A stretch of DNA of 64,000 nt from an uncultured Paraprevotella sp. GTDB taxonomy: Bacteria; Bacteroidota; Bacteroidia; Bacteroidales; Bacteroidaceae. Made by a program: the position numbers and the translations under genes. Where the stretch lies: positions 62,001-126,000 of the forward strand of contig CALULA010000007.1 of assembly GCA_944321365.1 (NCBI GenBank). The letters are read 5' to 3'. Below, one piece after another: positions 1 to 8,097 of the stretch (its first letter is position 1; each line of letters opens with the position of its first letter). Below the pieces are notes generated by a model. The model worked only from the letters and a program-made list of their open reading frames with translations, made no database searches and was not told the origin of the DNA.

Positions 1-1
1 C

Positions 2-1342
2 ATAAGAAAAATTCTCCCACAGGGAAAAACGACTGTATTCAAGGCGCAGTTACGTATGTTACCGTCTATCGCTTTTATTTCAGCGTTCTTGAATAATACA
101 CCGGTGGTGGTTATTTTTGCTCCTATTATTAAACGCTGGGCAAAATCGGTGAACTTGCCTGCCACAAAGTTCTTGATACCGTTGTCTTATATGACGATAT
201 TAGGCGGGCTGTGTACATTGATAGGAACATCGACCAACCTTGTTGTGCATGGTATGATGATAGAGGCCGGTTTTGAAGGCTTGGGGATGTTTGATTTGAT
301 ATGGATCGGTTTGCCTATTACCATAGTTGGTGCTCTTTATATCTTCATTACTTCTAAAAAGCTGTTGCCGGAGGAGCGTGCAGATCAGAATATTTCAGAT
401 GATGATGTCGAGGAGAATGAGGAACTTCATCCGGTGGAAGTGGTCATCGGACCACGTTTCCCTGGTATCAACAAAACGTTGAAAGAGTTTAACTTCCGTC
501 GTCATTATGGGGCCGAGGTTCGGGAAATCAAGCGGAATGGTAAGTTGATTTCAAATGGCGTCGGCAAAGAGCCCATGTGTGAAGGAGATACTCTGGTCTT
601 GATGGCTGATGATTCATTTGTCGCTACATGGGGAGATTCTTCTGTGTTCTTAATGATTGCCAACGGCCGGGATGTAGAGCCTAAAATGAGTTGCAGAAAG
701 AGAAGTTTTGCTTTGTTCTTGCTGATCTTGATGATTGTGGGAGCTACGGTAGGTGAACTTCCTCTTTTTCAGGAACTATTTCCTGAACTGAAGTTGGATA
801 TGTTCTTTTTTGCGGCTCTTATTGCGGTACTGATGGCTTGGACCAATATCTTTCCAGCCCGAAAATACACAAAGTATATTTCGTGGGACATACTGATTAC
901 GATAGCTTGTGCTTTTGCTATCAGTAAAGCAATGACAAATTCCGGTATGGCGGACTTGATAGCTAAGGTGATTATCAATGTCAGTTATTGTTTTGGTCCG
1001 GATAGTGCTGTAGGTCCGTATTTTTTGTTGGGATTGCTTTATTTGATTTCCAATATCATTACTGCATTAATAACAAATAATGCTGCGGCAGCATTAGGAT
1101 TTCCCTTGGCCTTATCCATTGCCAGCCAGTTAGGGGTTAATCCGATGCCTTTCTTTATAGCCATTTGCATATCGGCCTCAGCTGATTTTTCCACTCCGAT
1201 AGGTTATCAGACCAATCTTATAGTACAAGGTATTGGTAACTATAAGTTTATGGATTTTGTCCGTGTAGGATTGCCTCTGAACTTATTATGTCTGGTAGTG
1301 TCTGTGCTGTTGATTCCTCAATTCTGGCCTTTTGAACTTTAA
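2..1342 (+). CDS. SLC13/DASS-type anion permease with internal RCK_C domain (5' end outside window)
   Basis: Inner-membrane permease of the divalent anion/sodium symporter type, probably importing sulfate for the downstream genes. The frame is open from base 2, so the N-terminus lies upstream; the first internal Met is at 56. Visible are the helix-hairpin motif FLNNTPVVVIF, the loop TLIGTSTNLVV, and their second-half counterparts ALITNNAAAALGFP and SADFSTPIGYQTN. Between the two membrane halves lies a soluble segment (roughly residues 125-195 of the visible part) ending GDTLVLMADD, typical of a TrkA_C/RCK_C ligand-binding domain. cysC follows after 10 nt, so it is the visible head of the sulfate-activation operon. 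Sulfate as substrate is inferred from context; the family also carries dicarboxylates. Confidence 0.88.
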   Translation: MRKILPQGKTTVFKAQLRMLPSIAFISAFLNNTPVVVIFAPIIKRWAKSVNLPATKFLIPLSYMTILGGLCTLIGTSTNLVVHGMMIEAGFEGLGMFDLIWIGLPITIVGALYIFITSKKLLPEERADQNISDDDVEENEELHPVEVVIGPRFPGINKTLKEFNFRRHYGAEVREIKRNGKLISNGVGKEPMCEGDTLVLMADDSFVATWGDSSVFLMIANGRDVEPKMSCRKRSFALFLLILMIVGATVGELPLFQELFPELKLDMFFFAALIAVLMAWTNIFPARKYTKYISWDILITIACAFAISKAMTNSGMADLIAKVIINVSYCFGPDSAVGPYFLLGLLYLISNIITALITNNAAAALGFPLALSIASQLGVNPMPFFIAICISASADFSTPIGYQTNLIVQGIGNYKFMDFVRVGLPLNLLCLVVSVLLIPQFWPFEL

Positions 1343-1352
1343 TATTGTTTAG

Positions 1353-1949
1353 ATGGAACAAAATCATCATATATATCCGATTTTTGACCGCATGCTGACG
1401 CGGAAAGACAAAGAAGAGCTTTTGGGGCAGCGGGGTGTTATGATATGGTTTACAGGTCTCAGCGGATCCGGAAAAAGTACGATAGCTATTGCTGTAGAAC
1501 GTGAGCTACATCAACGCGGTTTGCTTTGTCGTATCTTGGATGGTGACAACATTCGCAGCGGGATTAACAATAATCTGGGCTTCTCAGAAGCTGATCGCGT
1601 AGAGAATATCCGTCGTATAGCCGAAGTCGGTAAGCTGTTCATAGATACTGGTATTATAACATTAGCGGCTTTTATTAGTCCGAATAATGCGTTGCGTAAG
1701 ATGGCTGCAGAAATCATCGATCCGAGAGATTTTCGTGAAGTTTATGTATCTACGCCTTTGGCTGTATGTGAGCAACGAGACGTGAAAGGACTTTATGCCC
1801 GTGCACGCAGAGGAGAAATAAAAGATTTCACGGGAGTCAGTGCGCCATTTGAAGTGCCGGAACATCCGGCTTTGACATTAGATACTTCCGTATTGTCTCT
1901 TGAAAAATCGGTGGAACAAGTGTTGAATCTTATTTTGAATAGTAAATAA
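1353..1949 (+). CDS. cysC: Adenylylsulfate (APS) kinase
   Basis: Phosphorylates APS with ATP to give PAPS, the universal sulfo donor, in the cytoplasm. The 198-aa protein has the P-loop GLSGSGKST near residue 35, DGDNIRSGINNNLGFS, and the FISP motif (AAFISPNNALR), all diagnostic of APS kinase. Its length is that of a stand-alone enzyme, not a CysN-CysC fusion. It sits 10 nt after the permease and 21 nt before cysD, so co-transcription is likely. No PAPS reductase or sulfite reductase gene follows, which suggests that PAPS is used for sulfotransfer here and not for cysteine synthesis. Confidence 0.96.
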   Translation: MEQNHHIYPIFDRMLTRKDKEELLGQRGVMIWFTGLSGSGKSTIAIAVERELHQRGLLCRILDGDNIRSGINNNLGFSEADRVENIRRIAEVGKLFIDTGIITLAAFISPNNALRKMAAEIIDPRDFREVYVSTPLAVCEQRDVKGLYARARRGEIKDFTGVSAPFEVPEHPALTLDTSVLSLEKSVEQVLNLILNSK

Positions 1950-1970
1950 TATTTTATTTGTAGACGTATT

Positions 1971-2879
1971 ATGGCTGAATATAAATTAAGTCATTTGCAG
2001 GAACTGGAAGCCGAGTCTATTCACATTATCCGTGAAGTGGCTGCAGAGTTTGAGAATCCTGTGATGCTCTATTCCATAGGAAAGGACTCTTCTGTAATGG
2101 TCCGTCTGGCAGAAAAGGCTTTTGCGCCTGGCAAAGTGCCTTTTCCATTGATGCACATTGACTCCAAATGGAAGTTTAAGGAAATGATAAAATTCCGTGA
2201 TGAATACGCAAAGAAGTATGGCTGGAACTTGATTGTGGAGTCGAATATGGAGGCTTTCAAGGCTGGAGTAGGCCCGTTCACTCATGGAAGTAAGGTGCAC
2301 ACTGATCTGATGAAGACAAAGGCATTGCTTGATGCATTGGCAAAGTATAAATTTGACGCTGCTTTCGGAGGTGCACGTCGCGACGAGGAAAAAAGCCGTG
2401 CAAAGGAACGTATTTTTTCTTTCCGCGATCAGTTCCAGCAGTGGGATCCTAAGAATCAACGTCCTGAGCTATGGGACATTTATAATGCCCGTGTACATAG
2501 AGGCGAAAGCATCCGTGTGTTCCCTTTAAGTAATTGGACAGAATTGGATATTTGGCAGTATATTCGGTTGGAAAATATTCCCATAGTTCCGCTTTATTTT
2601 GCAAAAGAGCGACCGGTGGTGAACATTGACGGGCAGCTGATCATGCCGGATGATGATCGTCTGCCGGAAAAATATCGTGATAAAATTGAGATGAAGAAAA
2701 TCCGTTTCCGTACGTTGGGATGCTGGCCTTTGACCGGTGCTATTGAGAGTGAGGCCGATACCATCGAGAAGATTGTAGAAGAAATGATGACTACAACGAA
2801 AAGTGAGCGGACTACGCGAGTGATAGATTTCGATCAGGATGCTTCAATGGAGCAAAAAAAGCGCGAAGGGTATTTTTAA
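1971..2879 (+). CDS. cysD: Sulfate adenylyltransferase subunit 2
   Basis: Small catalytic subunit of ATP sulfurylase; with CysN it makes APS from ATP and sulfate. The 302-aa protein has the PP-loop [10 protein letters not shown] near residue 35, the [15 protein letters not shown] segment near 130, and the C-terminal [10 protein letters not shown] motif, all classic CysD features. Full length for the family (about 300 aa). The start is supported by the conserved N-terminus ([17 protein letters not shown]). It lies between cysC and cysN in a same-strand run. Confidence 0.97.
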   Translation: MAEYKLSHLQELEAESIHIIREVAAEFENPVMLYSIGKDSSVMVRLAEKAFAPGKVPFPLMHIDSKWKFKEMIKFRDEYAKKYGWNLIVESNMEAFKAGVGPFTHGSKVHTDLMKTKALLDALAKYKFDAAFGGARRDEEKSRAKERIFSFRDQFQQWDPKNQRPELWDIYNARVHRGESIRVFPLSNWTELDIWQYIRLENIPIVPLYFAKERPVVNIDGQLIMPDDDRLPEKYRDKIEMKKIRFRTLGCWPLTGAIESEADTIEKIVEEMMTTTKSERTTRVIDFDQDASMEQKKREGYF

Positions 2880-2931
2880 ATATGGATTGGCTGTCTGTTT
2901 GTCCGGACAAGCCCTTAAAAGAATTGGAAGC

Positions 2932-4371
2932 ATGGAGAATGAAAATAGGAAATTGTCGATTAAAGAGTTCTTGGATCAGGACGAGAAGAAAGACCTGCTC
3001 CGTTTACTGACAGCCGGTTCGGTAGATGATGGGAAGTCCACATTGATCGGACGATTGCTGTTCGACAGTAAGAAACTTTATGAAGATCAGTTGCAGGCAT
3101 TGGAACGTGACAGTAAGCGTGTGGGCAATGCCGGGGATCATATAGATTATGCTTTACTCCTGGACGGTTTGAAGGCTGAGCGGGAAGAGGGCATAACCAT
3201 AGATGTGGCTTATCGTTATTTTTCTACCAATCACCGTAAGTTCATCATTGCGGATACTCCGGGACATGAACAATATACCCGGAACATGATTACGGGTGGT
3301 TCTACAGCCAATCTGGCCATTATCCTTGTCGATGCCCGTACGGGGGTGATTACGCAGACCCGTCGCCACACATTCTTGGTGTCATTGCTGGGAATCAAGC
3401 ATATTGTTCTGGCTGTGAACAAGATGGATCTGGTTGATTTTGATAAGAATGTGTTCGACAACATCGTAAGTGAGTATAAGGCTTTGACGGATAAGTTGGG
3501 TATAGATGATGTCACATGTTTCCCCTTGTCTGCCCTGGAAGGAGACAATGTGGTTGAAAAGTCAGAGCGTACGCCTTGGTACGATGGTACGAGCCTGTTG
3601 GATTTTCTGGAGACTGTTCCCATTCATACAGACCGTAACATGCAGGATTTCCGTTATCCGGTGCAATATGTATTGCGTCCTAATTTGGATTTCCGAGGCT
3701 TCAGCGGGAAAATAGCTTCCGGTGTGATACATGAGGGGGACGAGGTGATGGCATTGCCCTCCAGAAAGAAATCGCATGTTAAGCGCATTGTCACTTACGA
3801 CGGTGATTTAAAAGAAGCTTTCTGTCCGCAATGTGTCACTTTGACGTTGGAAGACGAAATAGATATTTCGCGTGGTGAGATGTTGGTTCATCCAGACAAT
3901 ATGCCGGAAGTCGGACGGCATATAGAGGCCATGCTCGTTTGGATGGACGAAGAGCCGATGGATCTTAACAAACAGTTCTATCTGAAGCACAATACGAATA
4001 CTACGCGGGCCACCGTCAGCGAGATTTGTTATCAGGTAGATGTGAATACGATGGAGCGTCAGCAGGCTGATGGATTCGGGCTGAACGAGATTGGGAAAGT
4101 GCATATCACCACGGCCAAGCCTCTCTTTTTTGATGCTTACCAAAAGAACCGTGCTACAGGAGCTTTTATTTTGATAGACCCCATTACGAACAATACAAGT
4201 GCGGCAGGCATGATTATCGGACCGGTAGACGCAACTGATATTGAGACGGAACGGTTGCCGGAGCTGAATTTGCCTAAGCTGGGTATTGGTCCGGAGCATT
4301 ATGAGGCCATCGAAAAGGCCGTGAAGGACTTGGAACGGCAGGGCATTGCTGTGGAAGTGGTGAAAGAGTGA
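2932..4371 (+). CDS. cysN: Sulfate adenylyltransferase subunit 1 (GTPase)
   Basis: GTP-hydrolysing regulatory subunit of ATP sulfurylase, an EF-Tu-like G protein. From ATG 2932 it is 479 aa and shows G1 [10 protein letters not shown]3 DTPGHEQY and G4 NKMD, followed by beta-barrel domains and the C-terminal [17 protein letters not shown] motif. The frame is open upstream to 2839, overlapping cysD, but family members begin shortly before [17 protein letters not shown], so 2932 is preferred; this leaves 52 nt after cysD. No APS-kinase domain is fused, consistent with the separate cysC. Confidence 0.95.
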   Translation: MENENRKLSIKEFLDQDEKKDLLRLLTAGSVDDGKSTLIGRLLFDSKKLYEDQLQALERDSKRVGNAGDHIDYALLLDGLKAEREEGITIDVAYRYFSTNHRKFIIADTPGHEQYTRNMITGGSTANLAIILVDARTGVITQTRRHTFLVSLLGIKHIVLAVNKMDLVDFDKNVFDNIVSEYKALTDKLGIDDVTCFPLSALEGDNVVEKSERTPWYDGTSLLDFLETVPIHTDRNMQDFRYPVQYVLRPNLDFRGFSGKIASGVIHEGDEVMALPSRKKSHVKRIVTYDGDLKEAFCPQCVTLTLEDEIDISRGEMLVHPDNMPEVGRHIEAMLVWMDEEPMDLNKQFYLKHNTNTTRATVSEICYQVDVNTMERQQADGFGLNEIGKVHITTAKPLFFDAYQKNRATGAFILIDPITNNTSAAGMIIGPVDATDIETERLPELNLPKLGIGPEHYEAIEKAVKDLERQGIAVEVVKE

Positions 4372-4396
4372 CCTTAAATTTTAAAAAACGATTAAC

Positions 4397-5512
4397 ATGG
4401 GACTATTAGAATTTAGCAAGCTTCCGGTTAATACACTGGTCGGTGCCGATTGGAAAACTTTTAAAGCAATGACGCAAGGGATGGAGATTGCTCCGGACAA
4501 GCGTACAAAATATTATCTGACCAAAGGTGTGTGCAGGCTGTTGAGTCTGCTGACTCCGATTCAGAAACGGCGTTTGCAGAAGAATATGAGCAGAGTGGAA
4601 CTTCAGCACGACCCTTTATTTATCCTGGGGCATTGGCGGAGTGGAACCACATTTGTGCATAATGTGTTTGCGCAAGACCCTAATTTCTTTTATACCACGA
4701 CCTATCAGACTGTGTTCCCACATCTGATGTTGTTCGGTAAGCCTTTTTTTGAGAAAACAATGGCTTGGCTGATGCCGGATAAACGTCCGACAGACAATAT
4801 GGATCTTGCCACTAATCTGCCTCAGGAAGAAGAGTTCGCTTTGTCGAATATGATGCCTTATTCGTTTTATGATTTTTGGTTCTTCCCCCGGCATTGGCAG
4901 GAATATTGTGACAGATATCTGACTTTCGACAAGATAACTCCGGAAGAACTGAACGTGTTCAAAGAGACTTTCCGCGAGTTGATACAGATTTCTTGTCTGT
5001 GTGGTACGGGCGGACATACTTATCTGTCAAAGAATCCGCCTCATACGGGGCGTGTAAAAGCATTGGTGGAGCTGTTTCCCAATGCCAAGTTCATTTATCT
5101 GATGCGTAATCCGTATACTGTGTTCGAAAGTACAAGGAGCTTCTTCACCAATACCATTAAGCCGTTGGAACTGCAGCATATTACGGATGAGGAGATGGAA
5201 AAGAACATCTTGCTGACTTACACTAAGCTTTATCGGGCTTATGAAGAGCAGAAAAAGTATATTCCGCAGGGAAACTTGTTTGAAGTGAAATTTGAAGATT
5301 TTGAAAAAGATGCCTTTGGCATGACACGGCAGATCTATGAGGCTTTGCAGCTTCCCGGTTTCGATGCGGCTGAGAACAGCATACGAGCCTACACGGATCA
5401 GAAGAAAGGTTACAAGAAAAACAAGTATGAGTATAAACCCCGCACGATACAATTGGTGAATGACAATTGGGGATATGCTTTGAAAGATTGGGAGTATGAA
5501 GTTCACCAATAA
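4397..5512 (+). CDS. PAPS-dependent sulfotransferase, similar in context to the Bacteroides steroid sulfotransferase
   Basis: Expected to transfer the sulfo group of PAPS to a hydroxyl acceptor. The 371-aa protein has the 5'-phosphosulfate loop LGHWRSGTTFVHNVF (about residues 74-88) and the 3'-phosphate loop YLMRNPYTVFESTRSFF (about 234-250), the two signatures of the Sulfotransfer fold. It is the last gene of the permease-cysC-cysD-cysN run and is followed by a strong terminator. This order matches the characterised B. thetaiotaomicron cluster whose sulfotransferase (BT_0416) sulfonates cholesterol and other steroids. Assigning steroids as substrate here is inference from synteny and family. 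Confidence 0.88.
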   Translation: MGLLEFSKLPVNTLVGADWKTFKAMTQGMEIAPDKRTKYYLTKGVCRLLSLLTPIQKRRLQKNMSRVELQHDPLFILGHWRSGTTFVHNVFAQDPNFFYTTTYQTVFPHLMLFGKPFFEKTMAWLMPDKRPTDNMDLATNLPQEEEFALSNMMPYSFYDFWFFPRHWQEYCDRYLTFDKITPEELNVFKETFRELIQISCLCGTGGHTYLSKNPPHTGRVKALVELFPNAKFIYLMRNPYTVFESTRSFFTNTIKPLELQHITDEEMEKNILLTYTKLYRAYEEQKKYIPQGNLFEVKFEDFEKDAFGMTRQIYEALQLPGFDAAENSIRAYTDQKKGYKKNKYEYKPRTIQLVNDNWGYALKDWEYEVHQ

Positions 5513-5537
5513 AGGACTATGGGTCGGATATATTAGC

Positions 5538-5574
5538 ATAACGGGCTGTTTTCAACTTGAAAACAGCCCGTTAT
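5538..5574. terminator. Perfect 17-bp hairpin after the sulfotransferase
   Basis: The arms around AACGGGCTGTTTTCA and its exact complement are separated by a 3-nt loop (ACT), giving a 17-bp stem from 5538 to 5574. It lies between the + strand sulfotransferase and the convergent OmpH-like gene and could end transcription from both sides. There is no long T-tract on the + side. Confidence 0.75.
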
Positions 5575-5605
5575 CTGTATGTGGTCAATAAAGATGTTTG
5601 GCATG

Positions 5606-6238
5606 TCAATTGCCGCTTCCCTTGATTTTTTCTGCAATTTCCGGACTTTGCTTGTAACGTTTGTTCAGTCCGTTTACTACGTCTTTCGTAATGTCATATT
5701 TTGCATTTGCGATAAGAATATTGTCGCCGACCTTACTGATGATGTAGTCAAACTTTCTGTCTTTGTTATAATCTTTAAGGAAAGACTGTATAGAGTCGCG
5801 CATCTCATCGTTGAATTTGGCCTGTTCGGCAGCAAAATCATTCATCAGTCGATCATTGAGTGCCTGCAAGTCTTGCTGCTGTTTGGCCAATGACATTTGC
5901 GCCTGTTCCAATTGTTCCTTTGTTGTGAACTGATTGGTCTCATATTTCTTTTGCATGTCGGCGGCCTTTGCCTGGAGGGCTTTTTCTTTTCCGGCTAAAG
6001 TGGCGCGTATGTTTTCCCCTCTTTTATTCATCAATATGGTATAGTCCTTGCAGAAATTGTACTGTGACATGAGTGTGTCAATTTCAACATAGGCTATTTT
6101 CAAGCCGCCGGCAGGGATTTCCGTATTTTGCGTATTGTCCGGCTTGGCGGCAGATTGGGAATTGTTGTTACATGCTGTTAGTCCCATTATGGCAGCAAGG
6201 GCGATAAGTCCACCGCCGAGCATTTTTTTTGTTTTCAT
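5606..6238 (-). CDS. OmpH/Skp-like periplasmic lipoprotein
   Basis: Predicted periplasm-facing lipoprotein of the OmpH (Skp chaperone) family. Starting at ATG 6238 (the frame is open further upstream but lacks a signal peptide), it is 210 aa with a signal ending in the lipobox LTAC followed by NNN. After the linker comes GLKIAYVEIDTLMSQYNF, the typical OmpH opening, then a long charged and Q-rich alpha-helical region (about residues 75-165) and a C-terminal ILIANAKYDITKDVVNGLN segment like other OmpH proteins. Skp relatives hold outer-membrane proteins unfolded in the periplasm; a lipid-anchored form is common in Bacteroidetes. It lies 22 nt downstream of the small membrane protein gene, so the two probably share a transcript. 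Confidence 0.85.
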   Translation of the reverse strand: MKTKKMLGGGLIALAAIMGLTACNNNSQSAAKPDNTQNTEIPAGGLKIAYVEIDTLMSQYNFCKDYTILMNKRGENIRATLAGKEKALQAKAADMQKKYETNQFTTKEQLEQAQMSLAKQQQDLQALNDRLMNDFAAEQAKFNDEMRDSIQSFLKDYNKDRKFDYIISKVGDNILIANAKYDITKDVVNGLNKRYKQSPEIAEKIKGSGN

Positions 6239-6260
6239 CCTAATTTTTATTCTGTTTTTG

Positions 6261-6479
6261 TCATTTCCTGGTCGAGTGTTCGCTGATGCGGTGCGGATTT
6301 TCCATCCGTTCCATAGCATCCATGGTCTGCACGCAGGTGATGCCCCGTTTACGCATGGCCGCACTATGCCCGATGTGAGTATTCGGGAAGCGTCCGTTTT
6401 TTTTCAAGAGTATCTTTATGGCGAGAAATGCCATGCTTATTGCCACAATTATTAGCGTAAATAACAGGGTCTTCAACAT
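6261..6479 (-). CDS. Small conserved membrane protein, 72 aa
   Basis: One N-terminal membrane helix (MLKTLLFTLIIVAISMAFLA) is followed by a basic stretch and the segment FPNTHIGHSAAMRKRGITC, then a charged tail. This layout recurs in Bacteroides genomes as a short membrane or secreted protein of unknown role; I recognise the family but not a function. A -7 box (TATCTTTGC) lies 20 nt upstream of the start. The OmpH-like lipoprotein gene follows directly. Confidence 0.75.
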   Translation of the reverse strand: MLKTLLFTLIIVAISMAFLAIKILLKKNGRFPNTHIGHSAAMRKRGITCVQTMDAMERMENPHRISEHSTRK

Positions 6480-6498
6480 TTTTGCGTATATTTGTGTT

Positions 6499-6507
6499 GC
6501 AAAGATA
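6499..6507 (-). promoter_or_regulatory. -7 box TATCTTTGC for the small membrane protein/OmpH-like unit
   Basis: On the minus strand this reads TATCTTTGC, a perfect Bacteroidetes -7 element (TAnnTTTG), 20 nt before the 6479 start. A clear -33 TTTG was not found. Confidence 0.65.
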
Positions 6508-6532
6508 TAACTTTAAAAATGTGGAATTATAC

Positions 6533-6569
6533 GCCGCTTCTGCTTTTAACCAAATTTAGCAGAAGCGGC
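6533..6569. other. Inverted repeat in the divergent region before pepD
   Basis: The arms GCCGCTTCTGC (6533-6543) and GCAGAAGCGGC (6559-6569) are exact complements around a 15-nt loop. It sits just upstream of pepD and upstream of the minus-strand promoter, so it may be an operator or an mRNA leader hairpin. No T-tract follows on the + strand. Confidence 0.55.
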
Positions 6570-6585
6570 ATAAGAATTGAGCGTT

Positions 6586-8043
6586 ATGGAAATGAATGAA
6601 TTGAAACCCGCCGAGGTCTTTAAGTTTTTTGCAGAGATCAATAAGATACCCCGTCCTTCAAAGAAAGAAGAGAAAATGATGGCTTATTTGCAGGATTTTG
6701 CCCGTGAAAGAGGATTGGAGTGCAAAGTCGACGCCGTGGGGAACGTGCTGATACGAAAGTCTGCCACACCCGGAATGGAGCATTGCAAGACGGTGATTTT
6801 GCAGAGCCACATGGATATGGTGTGTGAGAAGAATCGCGAGGTGGATTTCGACTTTGAAAAAGATGCCATACGCACGGTCGTAGACGGTGATTGGCTGCGT
6901 GCGCAAGGCACAACATTGGGAGCAGATGACGGTATCGGTGTGGCGATGGAGCTGGCTTTGCTGGATGCGGCCGACATTGAGCACGGTCCGCTGGAATGTG
7001 TCTTCACGCGTGATGAGGAGACCGGACTGACCGGTGCTTTCGGCATGAAGTCTGGTTTCATGTCAGGCGACATACTGTTGAATCTGGATTCTGAGGATGA
7101 AGGACAACTTTATGTCAGCTGTGCCGGAGGTGCCGGTACGACGGCTGAGTTCAGTTTCGTCCCCGCCGACGTTCCGCAGGACTATTTCTTTTTTGAAGTG
7201 AAGGTGAAAGGGCTGACAGGCGGCCATTCCGGAGATGACATTGACAAGAAGAGAGCTAATGCCAACAAGCTGTTGACACGTTTCCTGTATCATTGTGAGG
7301 AGAAGTATGATTTCTATTTGTGCGACATTCAGGCGGGCGGGCTTCATAATGCCATTCCCCGTGAGGCGTCGGCTGTCTGTGCCATTCCGATGAAAGATAA
7401 GGAGAACGTGCGTGTGGACTGGAATCTGTTCAGTGCCGATGTTGAAGAAGAATACCGGGTGACAGAGCCGACAATGGTCTTTGAACTGCAGAGTGAGCGT
7501 GTCAGGCCGCAGGCTGTGGAACGTGCCGTGGCGCGTAACCTTATTCTGGCTTTGCAGGCTGTTCATAACGGAGTCCTGTCCATGTCGCAGGACATTGATT
7601 TGGTGGAGACCAGTTCCAATCTGGCCAGCATACGTCTGACTGACGGAAATAAAATTGTGGTGCGCACCAGCCAGCGGAGCAGTCTGTTGAGTGCCCGTCT
7701 GAATATGAGCAATACGGTGAAAGCGGTTTTCGAGTTGGCCGGTGCCACGGTGGAAGTGGGCGAGGGCTATCCGGGCTGGAAGATGAATCCGGATTCCGTC
7801 ATCCTGAAGATTGCCGTGGATACTTATCAGCAGCTGTTCGGGCGTAAACCGAAAGTGATGGGTATTCATGCGGGGCTGGAATGCGGCCTTTTCAGTGAGA
7901 AATATCCGGGGCTTGACATGGTCTCGTTCGGTCCGACTCTTCGCGGTGTGCATTCTCCCGATGAGCGTTTGCTTATTCCCACAGTCAGGATGGTGTGGGA
8001 GCATCTGAAAGCCATACTGAAGAATATTCCGGTAAAGGCGTAA
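6586..8043 (+). CDS. pepD: Aminoacyl-histidine dipeptidase (M20 family)
   Basis: Cytosolic zinc dipeptidase that splits dipeptides such as Xaa-His. The 485-aa protein shows the M20 metal-binding motifs: LQSHMDMV (His and Asp), TLGADDGIG (bridging Asp), FTRDEETGLTGA (catalytic and metal Glu pair), NLDSEDEG, and the C-terminal GIHAGLECG and GPTLRGVHSPDE. Length matches PepD (about 485 aa). ATG 6586 is preferred over an in-frame TTG at 6577; ATG 6592 is also possible. A strong terminator follows at 8053. Confidence 0.95.
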   Translation: MEMNELKPAEVFKFFAEINKIPRPSKKEEKMMAYLQDFARERGLECKVDAVGNVLIRKSATPGMEHCKTVILQSHMDMVCEKNREVDFDFEKDAIRTVVDGDWLRAQGTTLGADDGIGVAMELALLDAADIEHGPLECVFTRDEETGLTGAFGMKSGFMSGDILLNLDSEDEGQLYVSCAGGAGTTAEFSFVPADVPQDYFFFEVKVKGLTGGHSGDDIDKKRANANKLLTRFLYHCEEKYDFYLCDIQAGGLHNAIPREASAVCAIPMKDKENVRVDWNLFSADVEEEYRVTEPTMVFELQSERVRPQAVERAVARNLILALQAVHNGVLSMSQDIDLVETSSNLASIRLTDGNKIVVRTSQRSSLLSARLNMSNTVKAVFELAGATVEVGEGYPGWKMNPDSVILKIAVDTYQQLFGRKPKVMGIHAGLECGLFSEKYPGLDMVSFGPTLRGVHSPDERLLIPTVRMVWEHLKAILKNIPVKA

Positions 8044-8052
8044 AATAAGCCG

Positions 8053-8090
8053 GGCATATCTGCGTTATTAAAATGCAGATATGCCTTTTT
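8053..8090 (+). terminator. Intrinsic terminator after pepD
   Basis: The arms GGCATATCTGC and GCAGATATGCC (11 bp) around an 11-nt loop are followed directly by a T-rich run. It lies 9 nt after the pepD stop codon. Confidence 0.85.
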
Positions 8091-8097
8091 ATTTTAT

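Noticed and set aside
2883..2931. Out-of-frame ATG between cysD and cysN as a separate small gene
   Set aside because: The frame stops soon after entering cysN and shows no family pattern.
4668..4677. Single TTGCGCAA-like hits inside genes (e.g. sulfotransferase, AKR 4, lysozyme)
   Set aside because: They stand alone with no partner at 22 nt and encode common dipeptides such as Leu-Arg or Ala-Gln.
7063..8004. 313-aa minus-strand open frame over pepD
   Set aside because: Antisense of pepD with low-information His/Gln-rich sequence.
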